Origin: Bacillota bacterium
GTDB lineage: Bacteria; Bacillota; Clostridia; Oscillospirales; Ruminococcaceae
Direction of reading: 5' to 3'
NCBI GenBank assembly: GCA_023439835.1
Contig: JAEXUW010000013.1
Location: 105,604-169,603 of the forward strand
DNA: 64,000 nucleotides
Part shown: positions 32,528 through 40,612 of the stretch, one piece after another
How the letters are laid out: each line of letters starts with the position of its first letter
Position numbering within the stretch: the stretch's first letter is position 1
Made by a program: the position numbers and the translations under genes
The notes under the pieces: model-generated
What the model saw: the letters and a program-made list of their open reading frames with translations, nothing else
Told to the model about the DNA's origin: nothing
Database searches by the model: none

Positions 32528-32968
32528 ATGAAAGCTTCAATAATTAGATTAATTACGCTGTGGTCTGTCGGGGCAATGACCTACGGACTGCTTGAAATAT
32601 TGTCAAGAGGGTTCACACACATTTCAATGGGGATTTTAGGCGGTATATGCTTTATTATAATTGATGTAGTAAACACAAGGGCGAGTATAATAAAGCGACT
32701 GTCTGTCAGAATGCTTTTATGTGCGTTTATCATCACTGTCCTTGAATTCATTACAGGAATAATTGTAAATGTATGGCTAAGGCTAGCCGTATGGGATTAT
32801 TCCGAAGTGCCGATGAATTTTTGCGGACAGATATGTCTTTATTATTGTGTAGTATGGTATCTGATTTCATATTTTGGAGCTTTCATGTCATTAACGGTCA
32901 GACAGCTTATTTTCAGAGAGGATAGAATAAGGTTTGCTCTTCCCGTCCTCAAGAGAAAATCAGTTTAA
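32528..32968 (+). CDS. Small membrane protein, putative ABC-transporter type IV/CmpB family
   Basis: This 146-residue protein has four predicted membrane helices and motifs of the PF06541 family: TYGLLEILSRGFTHISMGILGG near residue 18 and LEFITGIIVNVWLRLAVWDYSEVPMNFCGQICL near 77-110. Family members are often called putative ABC permeases, but no ATPase is adjacent and no transport has been shown. GAGGTGACAGC precedes ATG. It stands alone with a strong terminator. Confidence 0.82.
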   Translation: MKASIIRLITLWSVGAMTYGLLEILSRGFTHISMGILGGICFIIIDVVNTRASIIKRLSVRMLLCAFIITVLEFITGIIVNVWLRLAVWDYSEVPMNFCGQICLYYCVVWYLISYFGAFMSLTVRQLIFREDRIRFALPVLKRKSV

Positions 32969-33007
32969 AAAACGCGGAATAAGTAATAGCTTATACCGCG
33001 TTTTTTG
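32966..33007. terminator. Bidirectional terminator
   Basis: AAAACGCGG-ATAAG pairs with CTTAT-CCGCGTTTT; T or A tracts lie on both sides. It ends both the rightward membrane-protein gene and the leftward adh transcript. Confidence 0.88.
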
Positions 33008-33015
33008 TTTATAAA

Positions 33016-34179
33016 TCATTTTGCAAGATTGTATATCTCAACAATATCCTCAAAAGTCAGCTTTACATACTGCCCGATAGTATCACCGCCACTTGCTTCA
33101 ATAGCCTTGCTTGCCATTTCTTCAAAATACTTGTCGGTGATGCGAAGCTTTGAAAGCCTTACTGGAAGTTGCATGGTCACAAAAAACTCCTCAAGAGCAT
33201 CAATTGTATCTGCGGCAATTTTGTCGCCGCTTCCGAAGAGGTTGAACACTCTTTTTCCGAACTGAATGAGCTTGAAGGGGTTTGTCTGCTTGATTTTTTT
33301 CATCCAAGCGGGGAAAACAATTGCAAGTCCTGCACCGTGAGGAATATCATAAATAGCGCTAAGCTCATGCTCAATCATATGCGAAGCCCAATCGCCGCCC
33401 CGTCCGGCATCGAGAATGCCGTTATGGGCAAAGCAGCCCGCAAGCATAACTTCAGCTCTTATGTCATAATTTTCAGGTTCTTTCAATGCTCTGGGCGCAA
33501 ATTCAATAAGCGAGCGGCAAATACCCTCAATCATTCTGTCGGTGACGTCAACAGGATGCTCATTTACAAAATACCTTTCCATCAGGTGAGCCAGAATGTC
33601 AGCAACGCCACAGTTAAATTTGTCAAAGGGAATGGTGTAAGTAACCTCAGGGTTTAGTATAGAAAATTTAGGAAAGAGAAGGTCGTTTGTGAGCCCTCTT
33701 TTAAGCTGCTTTTGTGAATTTGTGATTACAGAGGAGTTGGAGCTTTCAGACCCCGCCGCCGCAATTGTAAGCACAGTTCCAAGAGGAAGGCTTTTAGTGG
33801 GGCTTGTCTTATATTCATAGAAATCCCAGACGTCGCCGTCATAAAAAGCGCCGACTGATATAGCTTTTGCCGAGTCGATAACGCTTCCGCCGCCAAGAGC
33901 GAGAATAAAGTCGATGCTGTTTTTTCTGACAAGCTCAATTCCTTCCTGAACGGTTGAAAGGCGAGGGTTCGGCAAAACGCCGCCAAGCTCAAAGACATCA
34001 AGCCCGTTTTCCTTTAGTGAAGCCACCACTTTATCGTATGTACCATACTTTTTCGCAGATTCGCTTCCATAATGCAAGAGCACTCTTTTTCCATAGACGC
34101 CAGCTTCTTGTCCGGCTAATTTTTCGGTGTCTTTTCCAAAAATAATTTTTGTGGGAAGATTCAGCTCAAAATTTCTCAT
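33016..34179 (-). CDS. Iron-containing alcohol dehydrogenase (butanol-dehydrogenase type)
   Basis: This 387-residue enzyme belongs to group III dehydrogenases. NAD(P) binding is shown by LALGGGSVIDSAKAISVGA near residue 95. The metal ligands are D and H in NCGVADILAHLMERYF near 195 and two H in SHMIEHELSAIYDIPHGAGLAIV near 262-280. Close relatives (YugJ, BdhA) reduce aldehydes to alcohols with NAD(P)H, a fermentative redox sink. It lies 25 bp after an Rrf2 gene on the same strand, so the regulator may control it. Confidence 0.92.
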   Translation of the reverse strand: MRNFELNLPTKIIFGKDTEKLAGQEAGVYGKRVLLHYGSESAKKYGTYDKVVASLKENGLDVFELGGVLPNPRLSTVQEGIELVRKNSIDFILALGGGSVIDSAKAISVGAFYDGDVWDFYEYKTSPTKSLPLGTVLTIAAAGSESSNSSVITNSQKQLKRGLTNDLLFPKFSILNPEVTYTIPFDKFNCGVADILAHLMERYFVNEHPVDVTDRMIEGICRSLIEFAPRALKEPENYDIRAEVMLAGCFAHNGILDAGRGGDWASHMIEHELSAIYDIPHGAGLAIVFPAWMKKIKQTNPFKLIQFGKRVFNLFGSGDKIAADTIDALEEFFVTMQLPVRLSKLRITDKYFEEMASKAIEASGGDTIGQYVKLTFEDIVEIYNLAK

Positions 34180-34204
34180 AATTTCATCTCCTTACAGCAC
34201 GTTG

Positions 34205-34609
34205 TCATTCTTTGTTGAGTTCTTTTTCAAAGGTGTACTCTGACAGCTTTTTGTTCACAAGCTCTGAAATTTCCTTGAAGGCGTCCTGAAATACACAGTT
34301 GCCTGACGCCCCCCGTGAACAGGGATTGCTGTCATCAAGACAGCGATTTAGAATATACGGCCCTTCAATTATCTGAATAATATCCTTCAGTGAAATATCT
34401 GAAGGCTTTTTATCAAGCTCATAGCCGCCCTGAATTCCTTTAAATGAACGTACTATTCCGGCGGCAACCAGCTTTCTGAGTATTTTTAGTGCAAACCTTA
34501 GACTAACGCAGGTTCTTTCAGAAATAGTCTTTGCTTCAAGGCGTTTTTTTTCGTTTGAAAGACAGCTGACAATTCTAATCGCATAATCTGATTCTAGAGT
34601 TATATACAT
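34205..34609 (-). CDS. Rrf2-family transcriptional regulator with [Fe-S] cysteine motif
   Basis: This 134-residue regulator has an N-terminal winged helix (residues 1-65, SERTCVSLRFALKILRKL and GIVRSFKGIQGGYEL) and the dimer helix. Cysteines at about residues 94, 100 and 108 (NRCLDDSNPC, GNCVF) give the C-x5-C-x7-C pattern of cluster-binding members such as IscR, NsrR and RsrR. It may sense redox or iron-sulfur status. It sits between rpoD and the alcohol dehydrogenase, with short gaps to each. Confidence 0.9.
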   Translation of the reverse strand: MYITLESDYAIRIVSCLSNEKKRLEAKTISERTCVSLRFALKILRKLVAAGIVRSFKGIQGGYELDKKPSDISLKDIIQIIEGPYILNRCLDDSNPCSRGASGNCVFQDAFKEISELVNKKLSEYTFEKELNKE

Positions 34610-34620
34610 TTCTTACCTCA

Positions 34621-35718
34621 CTAATCCAGATAATCTCTGACCTTATTGCTCCTGTTCGGGTGACGGAGCTTTCGAAGAGCCTTTGCTTCAATTTGACGAA
34701 TTCTTTCCCTAGTGACGTTAAAGCGTTTTCCGACCTCTTCAAGAGTTCTTGACCGACCGTCCTCAAGCCCGAAGCGGAGTCTTAGTACCTTTTCCTCACG
34801 CTCTGTAAGTGTTGAAAGCACCTGATTAATCTGCTCTTTCAGAAGAATAAGCGAAGCCGCCTCAGCCGGCGCCGGTGCATCCTCATCAGGGATAAAGTCA
34901 CCTAAATGACTGTCCTCCTCCTCGCCGATGGGTGTTTCAAGAGAAACGGGGTCTTGAGCGATACGCATAATTTCACGAACTCTTTCAGGTGGCATATCAA
35001 GCTCGGCGGCGATTTCCTCAGGACTTGGGTCATGCCCGTTTTTGTGAAGAAGCTGGCTTGAAACCTTCTTAACCTTTGTTATTGTTTCAACCATGTGAAC
35101 AGGAATACGTATAGTTCTGGCCTGGTCGGCGATTGCTCTGGTGATTGCCTGTCTTATCCACCATGTCGCATAAGTCGAGAACTTAAAGCCCTTTGTGTGG
35201 TCAAATTTCTCAACAGCCTTGATAAGTCCGAGATTTCCCTCCTGAATAAGGTCAAGAAAGGACATGCCTCTTCCCACATATCTTTTTGCAATAGAAACAA
35301 CAAGCCTTAGGTTTGCTTCGGCAAGACGCTTTCTGGCCGCCGCTGAAATTTTAAGGTCGCTCGAGGACATCTGCTCAGCAAGCTTTATTTCATCCTCGGG
35401 TGAAAGAAGTGTGACTCTTCCTATTTCCTTTAGATAGATTTTAACAGGGTCATCGATAGCGATGCCTTCTGTGGAAAGGGAGGCTTCAATTTCATCTGAA
35501 TTTGCGGTATCAATTACAACATCAATTTCAGCGTCGGCAATAATATCATCGATTATTTCAATATTAAAGCTTGCACAGCTGTCATAGAAATTATCCATCT
35601 GCTCGACGTCATAGTCAAGCTCCTCAAGAGTATCGGTGATTTCCTTAGTTGTGAGCTTTCCGCTGAGCCTGCCCTGCTCCATTAGGGTTTCAATAGTACG
35701 CTTTTTATCATAATCCAT
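34621..35718 (-). CDS. rpoD: Primary RNA polymerase sigma factor
   Basis: This 365-residue sigma-A has region 1.1 (residues 1-80), region 1.2 (DPVKIYLKEIGRV near 92), region 2 (ANLRLVVSIAKRYVGRGMSFLDLIQEGNLGLIKAVEKFD and YATWWIRQAITRAI), region 3, and region 4.2 with its helix-turn-helix (TLEEVGKRFNVTRERIRQIEAKALRKLRHP). It directs transcription from the many TTGACA/TATAAT promoters in this window. It is third in the conserved dgt-dnaG-rpoD order. Confidence 0.97.
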   Translation of the reverse strand: MDYDKKRTIETLMEQGRLSGKLTTKEITDTLEELDYDVEQMDNFYDSCASFNIEIIDDIIADAEIDVVIDTANSDEIEASLSTEGIAIDDPVKIYLKEIGRVTLLSPEDEIKLAEQMSSSDLKISAAARKRLAEANLRLVVSIAKRYVGRGMSFLDLIQEGNLGLIKAVEKFDHTKGFKFSTYATWWIRQAITRAIADQARTIRIPVHMVETITKVKKVSSQLLHKNGHDPSPEEIAAELDMPPERVREIMRIAQDPVSLETPIGEEEDSHLGDFIPDEDAPAPAEAASLILLKEQINQVLSTLTEREEKVLRLRFGLEDGRSRTLEEVGKRFNVTRERIRQIEAKALRKLRHPNRSNKVRDYLD

Positions 35719-35744
35719 TTATAATGCCTCCATCATGGCTAAGT

Positions 35745-37496
35745 TTATTTTTTATTTTTTAAATTGTTTACAAAGTTCAAGAAGTCATCGTCTGACATTT
35801 CGCCGTTATCCTCTGTGTTATTAACAATATGCGACAACAGCACGTCTGTATAATCAATAACGCTTTCTCTTGTCATTGGAAATTCTTTTGCTCGGGCAAG
35901 CATTTCGCTTATTTTTCCCATTTCATCGGGTGAAAATTCACTGTTAAAGGCTGAAAGATTGATTTCTATACCATTTTTGTGCCTAAAAAGCATAAAATCG
36001 TAAATTTTCCTGTTAAAAGCGGTTACAAAACGCTCGGAATGTAGCTTTTTAAAAATCGAAGCAGCTTCTTCGGGGTTAAGAAGAATATATGCGATTATGC
36101 CGCTCTCGGCTTTTGCTTCTTTTGGAAACAGTGCAGCTTCAGGGTTAATCTTATCTCTTTGACCTCTTGCTGAAACGGCAATATTTAGCCACTCCTTCTT
36201 CTCCTCGGTTTTCTTTCGTTTTGCGATAATGGCATTAACCTCTGACATAACAGTCTGCGGTGAAACGCCCTGTTCATTTGCTACCCGTGAAATATACACC
36301 TCACGCTCAATTCTGTTTGGAATATCAGAAAGAACCAGCGACGCTCTTTTGAGAAATTCAACCTTGCCGGCGTCACTTTCCATATCTAGTCCGGTTCTGC
36401 ACTTATTAAGCTCAAATATGACTGCGCCCTCTGAATTGTCCAATAAAAGTTTGAAGCGAACGCTACCGAATTTTTTTATGTATTCGTCAGGGTCTTTAGC
36501 GTCGGGAATCTTCAAAACCTTTGTGCGAAGTCCGACCTCGCTCAGAAGCGTTATCGCCCTGTGCGCCGCCTTTTGCCCTGCCTCGTCCGAATCATATGAA
36601 ATAATAACCTCCTCGGCATACTGTGACATAAGCCTTGCCTGTTCTGGCGTGAGGGCGGTGCCTAAGGTTGCGACGACGTTTGAAAAGCCTGCTTGATTTA
36701 CCGAAATAACGTCCATATATCCCTCGGCAAGAATCAGCCTGTTTTCCTTGCTTGATTTTGCGAAATTAAGCGAGAAGAGGTTGCGGCTTTTTTTAAACAC
36801 CGGCGTGTCGGAGGAGTTGAGGTATTTCGGCCCGTCACCGTCAAGAACACGTCCGCCAAAGGCGATGACATTCCCCCTTAAATCAAGGATGGGGAAGATA
36901 ACTCTGTTTCTGAAAACATCAAAAACTCGTCCTGTTTTGGCTTTCGAGCAAAGCGCGGCGTGAATAAGCTCTTCCTCAGAAAAACCCTCGGAAAGAAGAT
37001 GATTTTTCAGCGAAACCCAGCTGTCCGGCGCAAAGCCAAGACCGTATTTCTTGATGGTTTCGGGCAAAAGCCCCCTGTCAAGAAGATACCTAAGCCCTTT
37101 TTCGCCCTCGGGCTTTTTAAGGTTTGAGAAAAAGAATTTTGCAGCATAGCGGTTTATTTCATAAATTCGTTGCTTTAGCTTAGCACCGCTGTCATCAAAA
37201 CCATCCTCCGGCATTGGAATGCCACAGCGCTGAGCCAAAAACCTGACCGCCTCTATGTAATCTAAATTCTCGATTTTCATTATGAAGGTTATAACGTCGC
37301 CCCCCGCCCCACAGCCGAAGCAAAAAAAGCTCCCGTTATCGGTATATATTGTGCAGGAGGGGGTTTTTTCGGAATGAAACGGGCACAGGCAAACATAGTT
37401 GTGACCTCGTTTTTTCAAAGACGTATAATTTGACATTATTGAGTCAATGCTGTTTGCGGATTTAAGCTGATAGAGGAAATCCTCTGACAAAGCCAT
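35745..37496 (-). CDS. dnaG: DNA primase
   Basis: This 583-residue primase makes RNA primers at the fork. The N-terminal zinc motif is CLCPFHSEKTPSC with CFGCGAGGD (residues 36-64). The TOPRIM core includes LILAEGYMDVISV near 255, ATLGTAL near 274 and ISYDSDEAGQKAA near 300. The last 130 residues are the helicase-binding region. It is followed by rpoD after 26 bp and preceded by dgt after 30 bp. Confidence 0.96.
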   Translation of the reverse strand: MALSEDFLYQLKSANSIDSIMSNYTSLKKRGHNYVCLCPFHSEKTPSCTIYTDNGSFFCFGCGAGGDVITFIMKIENLDYIEAVRFLAQRCGIPMPEDGFDDSGAKLKQRIYEINRYAAKFFFSNLKKPEGEKGLRYLLDRGLLPETIKKYGLGFAPDSWVSLKNHLLSEGFSEEELIHAALCSKAKTGRVFDVFRNRVIFPILDLRGNVIAFGGRVLDGDGPKYLNSSDTPVFKKSRNLFSLNFAKSSKENRLILAEGYMDVISVNQAGFSNVVATLGTALTPEQARLMSQYAEEVIISYDSDEAGQKAAHRAITLLSEVGLRTKVLKIPDAKDPDEYIKKFGSVRFKLLLDNSEGAVIFELNKCRTGLDMESDAGKVEFLKRASLVLSDIPNRIEREVYISRVANEQGVSPQTVMSEVNAIIAKRKKTEEKKEWLNIAVSARGQRDKINPEAALFPKEAKAESGIIAYILLNPEEAASIFKKLHSERFVTAFNRKIYDFMLFRHKNGIEINLSAFNSEFSPDEMGKISEMLARAKEFPMTRESVIDYTDVLLSHIVNNTEDNGEMSDDDFLNFVNNLKNKK

Positions 37497-37526
37497 ACAA
37501 AACCTCCTTAGGGGGAAAAGAAGAAC

Positions 37527-38546
37527 CTACCTGCTCCAGCCCTTTGGTATAAACAGGCTTTGAAACAGATTGATAGCGAAGCCGTCTGTCATTCCGGCGA
37601 TATAGTCGCAAACGGCTCGTTGCTTCGAATATCTTTCCATAATGCTTTTATAAAGGTCGGGGAGCTTGTCTTGATTGTTGTAAAAATACTCGTACAGCCG
37701 CTCAATCAAAAGCTTAGCACGACTTTCCTCCGCCTTTGCTATCGGATTTTTATACACGTTGTCATACATCCAGGTGTGAAGCTCCTCCTGAGCGGACTGT
37801 ATCTCGGAGGACATTTTTATTTCGCCGGCACCGTTATCGACAATTGACGAAACCACTGTCGTTATCCTTTCCGACTTGGTTTTCCCTAAAATTTCAACAG
37901 GGAAGTGGGGGAGGTCACTTTGCCTAATTATCCCCGCTCGTATTGAATCGTCAATGTCGTGATTAATATATGCTATTCTGTCGGCAAGCCTGACAATATA
38001 GCCCTCTCTCGTTTTTGAAAGCATATTTGTGTGACAGACTATGCCGTTTCTCACTTCAAAGGTAAGATTAAGCCCCTTGCCGTTGTTTTCGATATAATCG
38101 ACAACACGCACGCTCTGGGCATAGTGCTTGAAGCCGTCGCTTGATAGCTCATTCAGCTTTGCTTCACCGGCGTGACCAAATGGGGTGTGCCCTAAATCAT
38201 GCCCTAAAGCGATAGCCTCGGCGAGATCCTCGTTGAGCCTGAGCGCTCGTGAAATCGTCCGGGCTATCTGTGCGACCTCGAGAGTGTGAGTCAGCCTCGT
38301 CCGATAGTGGTCGCCTGTGGGAATAAGATAGACCTGTGTTTTGTGCTTTAACCGCCTGAATGAATTTGAATGAAGAATTCTGTCACGGTCACGCTGAAAT
38401 TCGGTTCGCATCGGGCATTTTTCATTCTGAAAGCGCCGTCCCCTTGTTTCTGAAGAAAAGCAGGCGTATTCGCACAAAAGAGAATGCTCAAGCTTTTCAT
38501 ACTGCTCCCTCGGTGTCACAAAATCACTCCCTTGGGTTAATATCAT
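37527..38546 (-). CDS. dgt: Deoxyguanosinetriphosphate triphosphohydrolase-like protein (HD domain)
   Basis: This 339-residue protein is an HD-domain dNTP triphosphohydrolase. RTEFQRDRDRILHSNSFRRLKHKTQV near residue 47, TRLTHTLEVAQIARTI with the first metal His near 86, the HD pair GHDLGHTPFGHAGE near 113 and NHDIDD near 195 form the metal site. The family cleaves dGTP or other dNTPs to nucleoside and triphosphate. It is first in the dgt-dnaG-rpoD run. A TATATATAAT sequence about 20 bp upstream is a possible -10 element. Confidence 0.93.
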   Translation of the reverse strand: MILTQGSDFVTPREQYEKLEHSLLCEYACFSSETRGRRFQNEKCPMRTEFQRDRDRILHSNSFRRLKHKTQVYLIPTGDHYRTRLTHTLEVAQIARTISRALRLNEDLAEAIALGHDLGHTPFGHAGEAKLNELSSDGFKHYAQSVRVVDYIENNGKGLNLTFEVRNGIVCHTNMLSKTREGYIVRLADRIAYINHDIDDSIRAGIIRQSDLPHFPVEILGKTKSERITTVVSSIVDNGAGEIKMSSEIQSAQEELHTWMYDNVYKNPIAKAEESRAKLLIERLYEYFYNNQDKLPDLYKSIMERYSKQRAVCDYIAGMTDGFAINLFQSLFIPKGWSR

Positions 38547-38625
38547 AATTATATATACAACTATTTATTTGAAATTCCTTTTTTATTTTCAAAATAATTT
38601 TATTTTTAGTGAAATTAATAATTTT

Positions 38626-39249
38626 TCAAGCGAAATCGGCATAGGTTTCATCAGATTTTGACAAAACAATCTGACCGTTTGAAATATCGGTGAGTTTTTC
38701 TGTCAAGCTGTCGCAAAACTCACTTTTAATAAGAAAGCGAACAGTTACATCGCTTGAAAAATCAGATGATACAAGCTTGACCTCAAATTCGGGGAGAGTG
38801 TAGCTGATTTTTCCGTAAATCCCATAGTCCATCACGGCGGTTATTTCAAAGCATGAGCACATAAGCTTTATTTTTGAAGCGTCAACGGCAAGCTTACAGC
38901 TGTGTGAATAAGCTCTGACAAGTCCGCCCCCGCCTAAAAGAATTCCGCCGAAAAATCTCGTGACAACACAGCAAACGTCGGTCAATCCTTCCTTTTGAAG
39001 AACGTCTAAAACAGGCACGCCGGCTGTCCCCTGAGGCTCACCGTCGTCTGAATAGCGAGTTATGCTGTCGCCACGAAGAGTATAGGCATAAACGTTATGC
39101 GTGGCTTTTCTGTGCATAGCACGGATTTTATCTATAAAAGCGACAGCCTCATCGTTTGTTTTCACATGAGAAATATACCCGATGAACTGTGATTTTCTCT
39201 CAAAAAATTCCGCCTGTGCCTGTCCGTCAATGGTTTTATAGTCGCCCAT
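38626..39249 (-). CDS. yigZ: YigZ/IMPACT-family protein
   Basis: This 207-residue protein has the UPF0029 N-terminal domain: ATHNVYAYTL near residue 50, SDDGEPQGTAGVPVLDVL near 68 and VVTRFFGGILLGGGGLVRAYS near 95. The C-terminal half is the DUF1949 domain. The family is linked to translation control in eukaryotes (IMPACT), while the bacterial role is unsettled. The gene follows rpmE and its terminator. Confidence 0.92.
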   Translation of the reverse strand: MGDYKTIDGQAQAEFFERKSQFIGYISHVKTNDEAVAFIDKIRAMHRKATHNVYAYTLRGDSITRYSDDGEPQGTAGVPVLDVLQKEGLTDVCCVVTRFFGGILLGGGGLVRAYSHSCKLAVDASKIKLMCSCFEITAVMDYGIYGKISYTLPEFEVKLVSSDFSSDVTVRFLIKSEFCDSLTEKLTDISNGQIVLSKSDETYADFA

Positions 39250-39276
39250 AGCCCCTCCCGAAAATAAAATGCAAAA

Positions 39277-39299
39277 AAGCCGGAATAATTTTCCGGCTT
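39277..39299 (-). terminator. Terminator of rpmE
   Basis: On the minus strand AAGCCGGAA and TTCCGGCTT pair across a 5-nt loop and are followed by a run of T (to 39272). It lies 28 bp after the rpmE stop. Confidence 0.9.
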
Positions 39300-39326
39300 A
39301 ATATTTGTTTGCTTGCTTTTTGACAA

Positions 39327-39530
39327 TTACTTGTCAAGATTAAATCTCTTCTTGAATCTGTCAACACGTCCGCCTGTATCAACAAGCTTCTGCTTTCCAG
39401 TGAAGAAAGGATGACACTTTGAACATATTTCAACCTTGATATCCTTCTTAGTTGAACGTGTTTCAATCACGTTGCCGCATGCACATGTGATTGTTGTAGC
39501 TTCATACTTTGGGTGGAGTCCCTCTTTCAT
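39327..39530 (-). CDS. rpmE: Ribosomal protein bL31, zinc-binding form
   Basis: This 67-residue protein of the large subunit is the zinc-containing type: cysteines in TITCACGN near residue 13 and CSKCHPFFTG near 33 form the metal site. ATG 39530 is preferred because AGAGGTG sits just before it; the in-frame GTG at 39539 is part of that ribosome site. A strong promoter and a structured leader lie upstream, which suggests autoregulation. The zinc form implies that under zinc starvation it could be replaced by a paralogue, not seen here. Confidence 0.95.
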   Translation of the reverse strand: MKEGLHPKYEATTITCACGNVIETRSTKKDIKVEICSKCHPFFTGKQKLVDTGGRVDRFKKRFNLDK

Positions 39531-39558
39531 TCTTTTCACCTCTTTCAGAAAAAATATG

Positions 39559-39607
39559 ATACATAGTAGCCCGTCTTAATAGACTTCGGACAGTAGTACT
39601 ATGGTAT
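39559..39607 (-). promoter_or_regulatory. Structured leader of rpmE, candidate bL31 autoregulatory element
   Basis: CATAGTA (39562-39568) pairs with TACTATG (39597-39603), and one more helix (ATAC/GTAT) extends the stem after a single bulge. Inside, GCCC-GTCT (39569-39576) pairs with AGAC-GGAC (39581-39591, three bulged bases). The whole forms a long bulged hairpin in the 5' UTR, about 20 nt before the ribosome site. bL31 leaders that bind the protein are known in Firmicutes; membership in that class is inference. Confidence 0.6.
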
Positions 39608-39626
39608 AGTTTTTACATGCTCAAAT

Positions 39627-39655
39627 ATTATAGCACATACTTTTCTGAAATGCAA
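39627..39655 (-). promoter_or_regulatory. Promoter of rpmE
   Basis: On the minus strand TTGCAT (39655-39650) and TATAAT (39632-39627) are 17 bp apart, with TGTGC directly before the -10 hexamer. Confidence 0.85.
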
Positions 39656-39715
39656 GTACTTTTTATATATTGCTTTTGTTCTTTTTCTTTTATCTTTTTA
39701 TAGAATCGCCTTAAA

Positions 39716-40357
39716 TTAACAAAGCTTGATATTCTCCGCTGTTACTTTATCTATATATTCAGCGGGGAGTGTCAAGAAAAGTTGCCACTGTGCCATATCG
39801 TCTGTTCCGATTTCGGGGACGTTTCTTGTGATATCAATATTGAGCGAATCGTCAGCCCACTCAACCCCTTCAAATGAAAGGCTGATAGAGCCGCTAGTTT
39901 CCTCCATAATAACAATTACAAGAAAGTTTTCGTCGAAAAAGTCAGCGGTTGAAAGGTTTAAATCATCGCCGAAAAGGCTGCCGGTTTTTCCGGTTAGGTC
40001 TTCTGGGGTAATTTCATTGTAATAGCTGATGAATTCAGCTTTTTCGGAAAGATAAGCCTCAAGCTCCTCCTGAGTTTTAATTACAGCAATATGCGGGAAA
40101 GCTAAAGCATCGGTATAGTCGTGCGTCTTAACAAGACTGACGTTATATCCCGAAATAAGCTCCTTCTCCGTTAAAGGCGTCTGCGTTTGCGAATCGTCTT
40201 TTGGGGGAGTAGTAACGTCAGGGATTGCAGTGTCCGAAACGGGAAGGATATTGAATTCACCCTCCGACTCCGCTTGTGAGGAATTATTCTTGTCACATCC
40301 TGAAAAAGCTGTCGCCAGCATAGTCAGCCCGATAATAAATGCAATTGTTTTTTTCAT
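39716..40357 (-). CDS. Hypothetical lipoprotein
   Basis: This 213-residue protein has a lipoprotein signal (lipobox FSGC, Cys near residue 20), a Ser/Thr/Pro/Asp-rich linker to about residue 70 and a globular domain with alternating strands (FLVIVIMEETSGSISLSFEGVEW). I recognise no family. It is probably anchored on the outer face of the membrane. GGAAAGGAG precedes the ATG. Its leader contains the inverted-repeat element at 40386-40513. Confidence 0.75.
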   Translation of the reverse strand: MKKTIAFIIGLTMLATAFSGCDKNNSSQAESEGEFNILPVSDTAIPDVTTPPKDDSQTQTPLTEKELISGYNVSLVKTHDYTDALAFPHIAVIKTQEELEAYLSEKAEFISYYNEITPEDLTGKTGSLFGDDLNLSTADFFDENFLVIVIMEETSGSISLSFEGVEWADDSLNIDITRNVPEIGTDDMAQWQLFLTLPAEYIDKVTAENIKLC

Positions 40358-40385
40358 TTTTTCTCTCCTTTCCTTTGAAAAATCG

Positions 40386-40513
40386 CCTTTTTTTACGGCG
40401 GTGGAATCTCTTGTAGGGAAAAACCCTTTATCTCTCTTTGAATTCTTCCCAGCTAAAAACTCTCTGCGTTGCTTTTTTGGATTCCGTTATCTTTTTCCGC
40501 CGTAATATTAAGG
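40386..40513 (-). other. 128-bp inverted-repeat element: structured leader RNA or small mobile repeat
   Basis: TTACGGCGG (40393-40401) is perfectly repeated inverted as CCGCCGTAA (40497-40505). GGAATC (40403-40408) pairs with GATTCC (40480-40485). An internal AGGG/CCCT hairpin lies near 40415-40427. The outermost ends are CCTT and AAGG. On the minus strand the 3' arm runs into A7, about 25 nt before the ribosome site of the lipoprotein gene. It matches no riboswitch class I know. A MITE-like repeat with terminal inverted repeats is the alternative. Confidence 0.5.
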
Positions 40514-40576
40514 CATGTGGTGAAGAGTCCTCTTCAATAGTAATACAATCATGATATACAAAACGTTGAGTAAAAA

Positions 40577-40607
40577 TAAAAATTCCCACGAAAAATGAGA
40601 ATTTTTA
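40577..40607 (-). terminator. Probable terminator of the DUF815 gene
   Basis: On the minus strand AAAAATTC-CAT pairs with GTG-GAATTTTT, followed by ATTTTTA. The stem is AT-rich but long and lies directly after the stop codon. Confidence 0.6.
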
Positions 40608-40612
40608 TGTCT

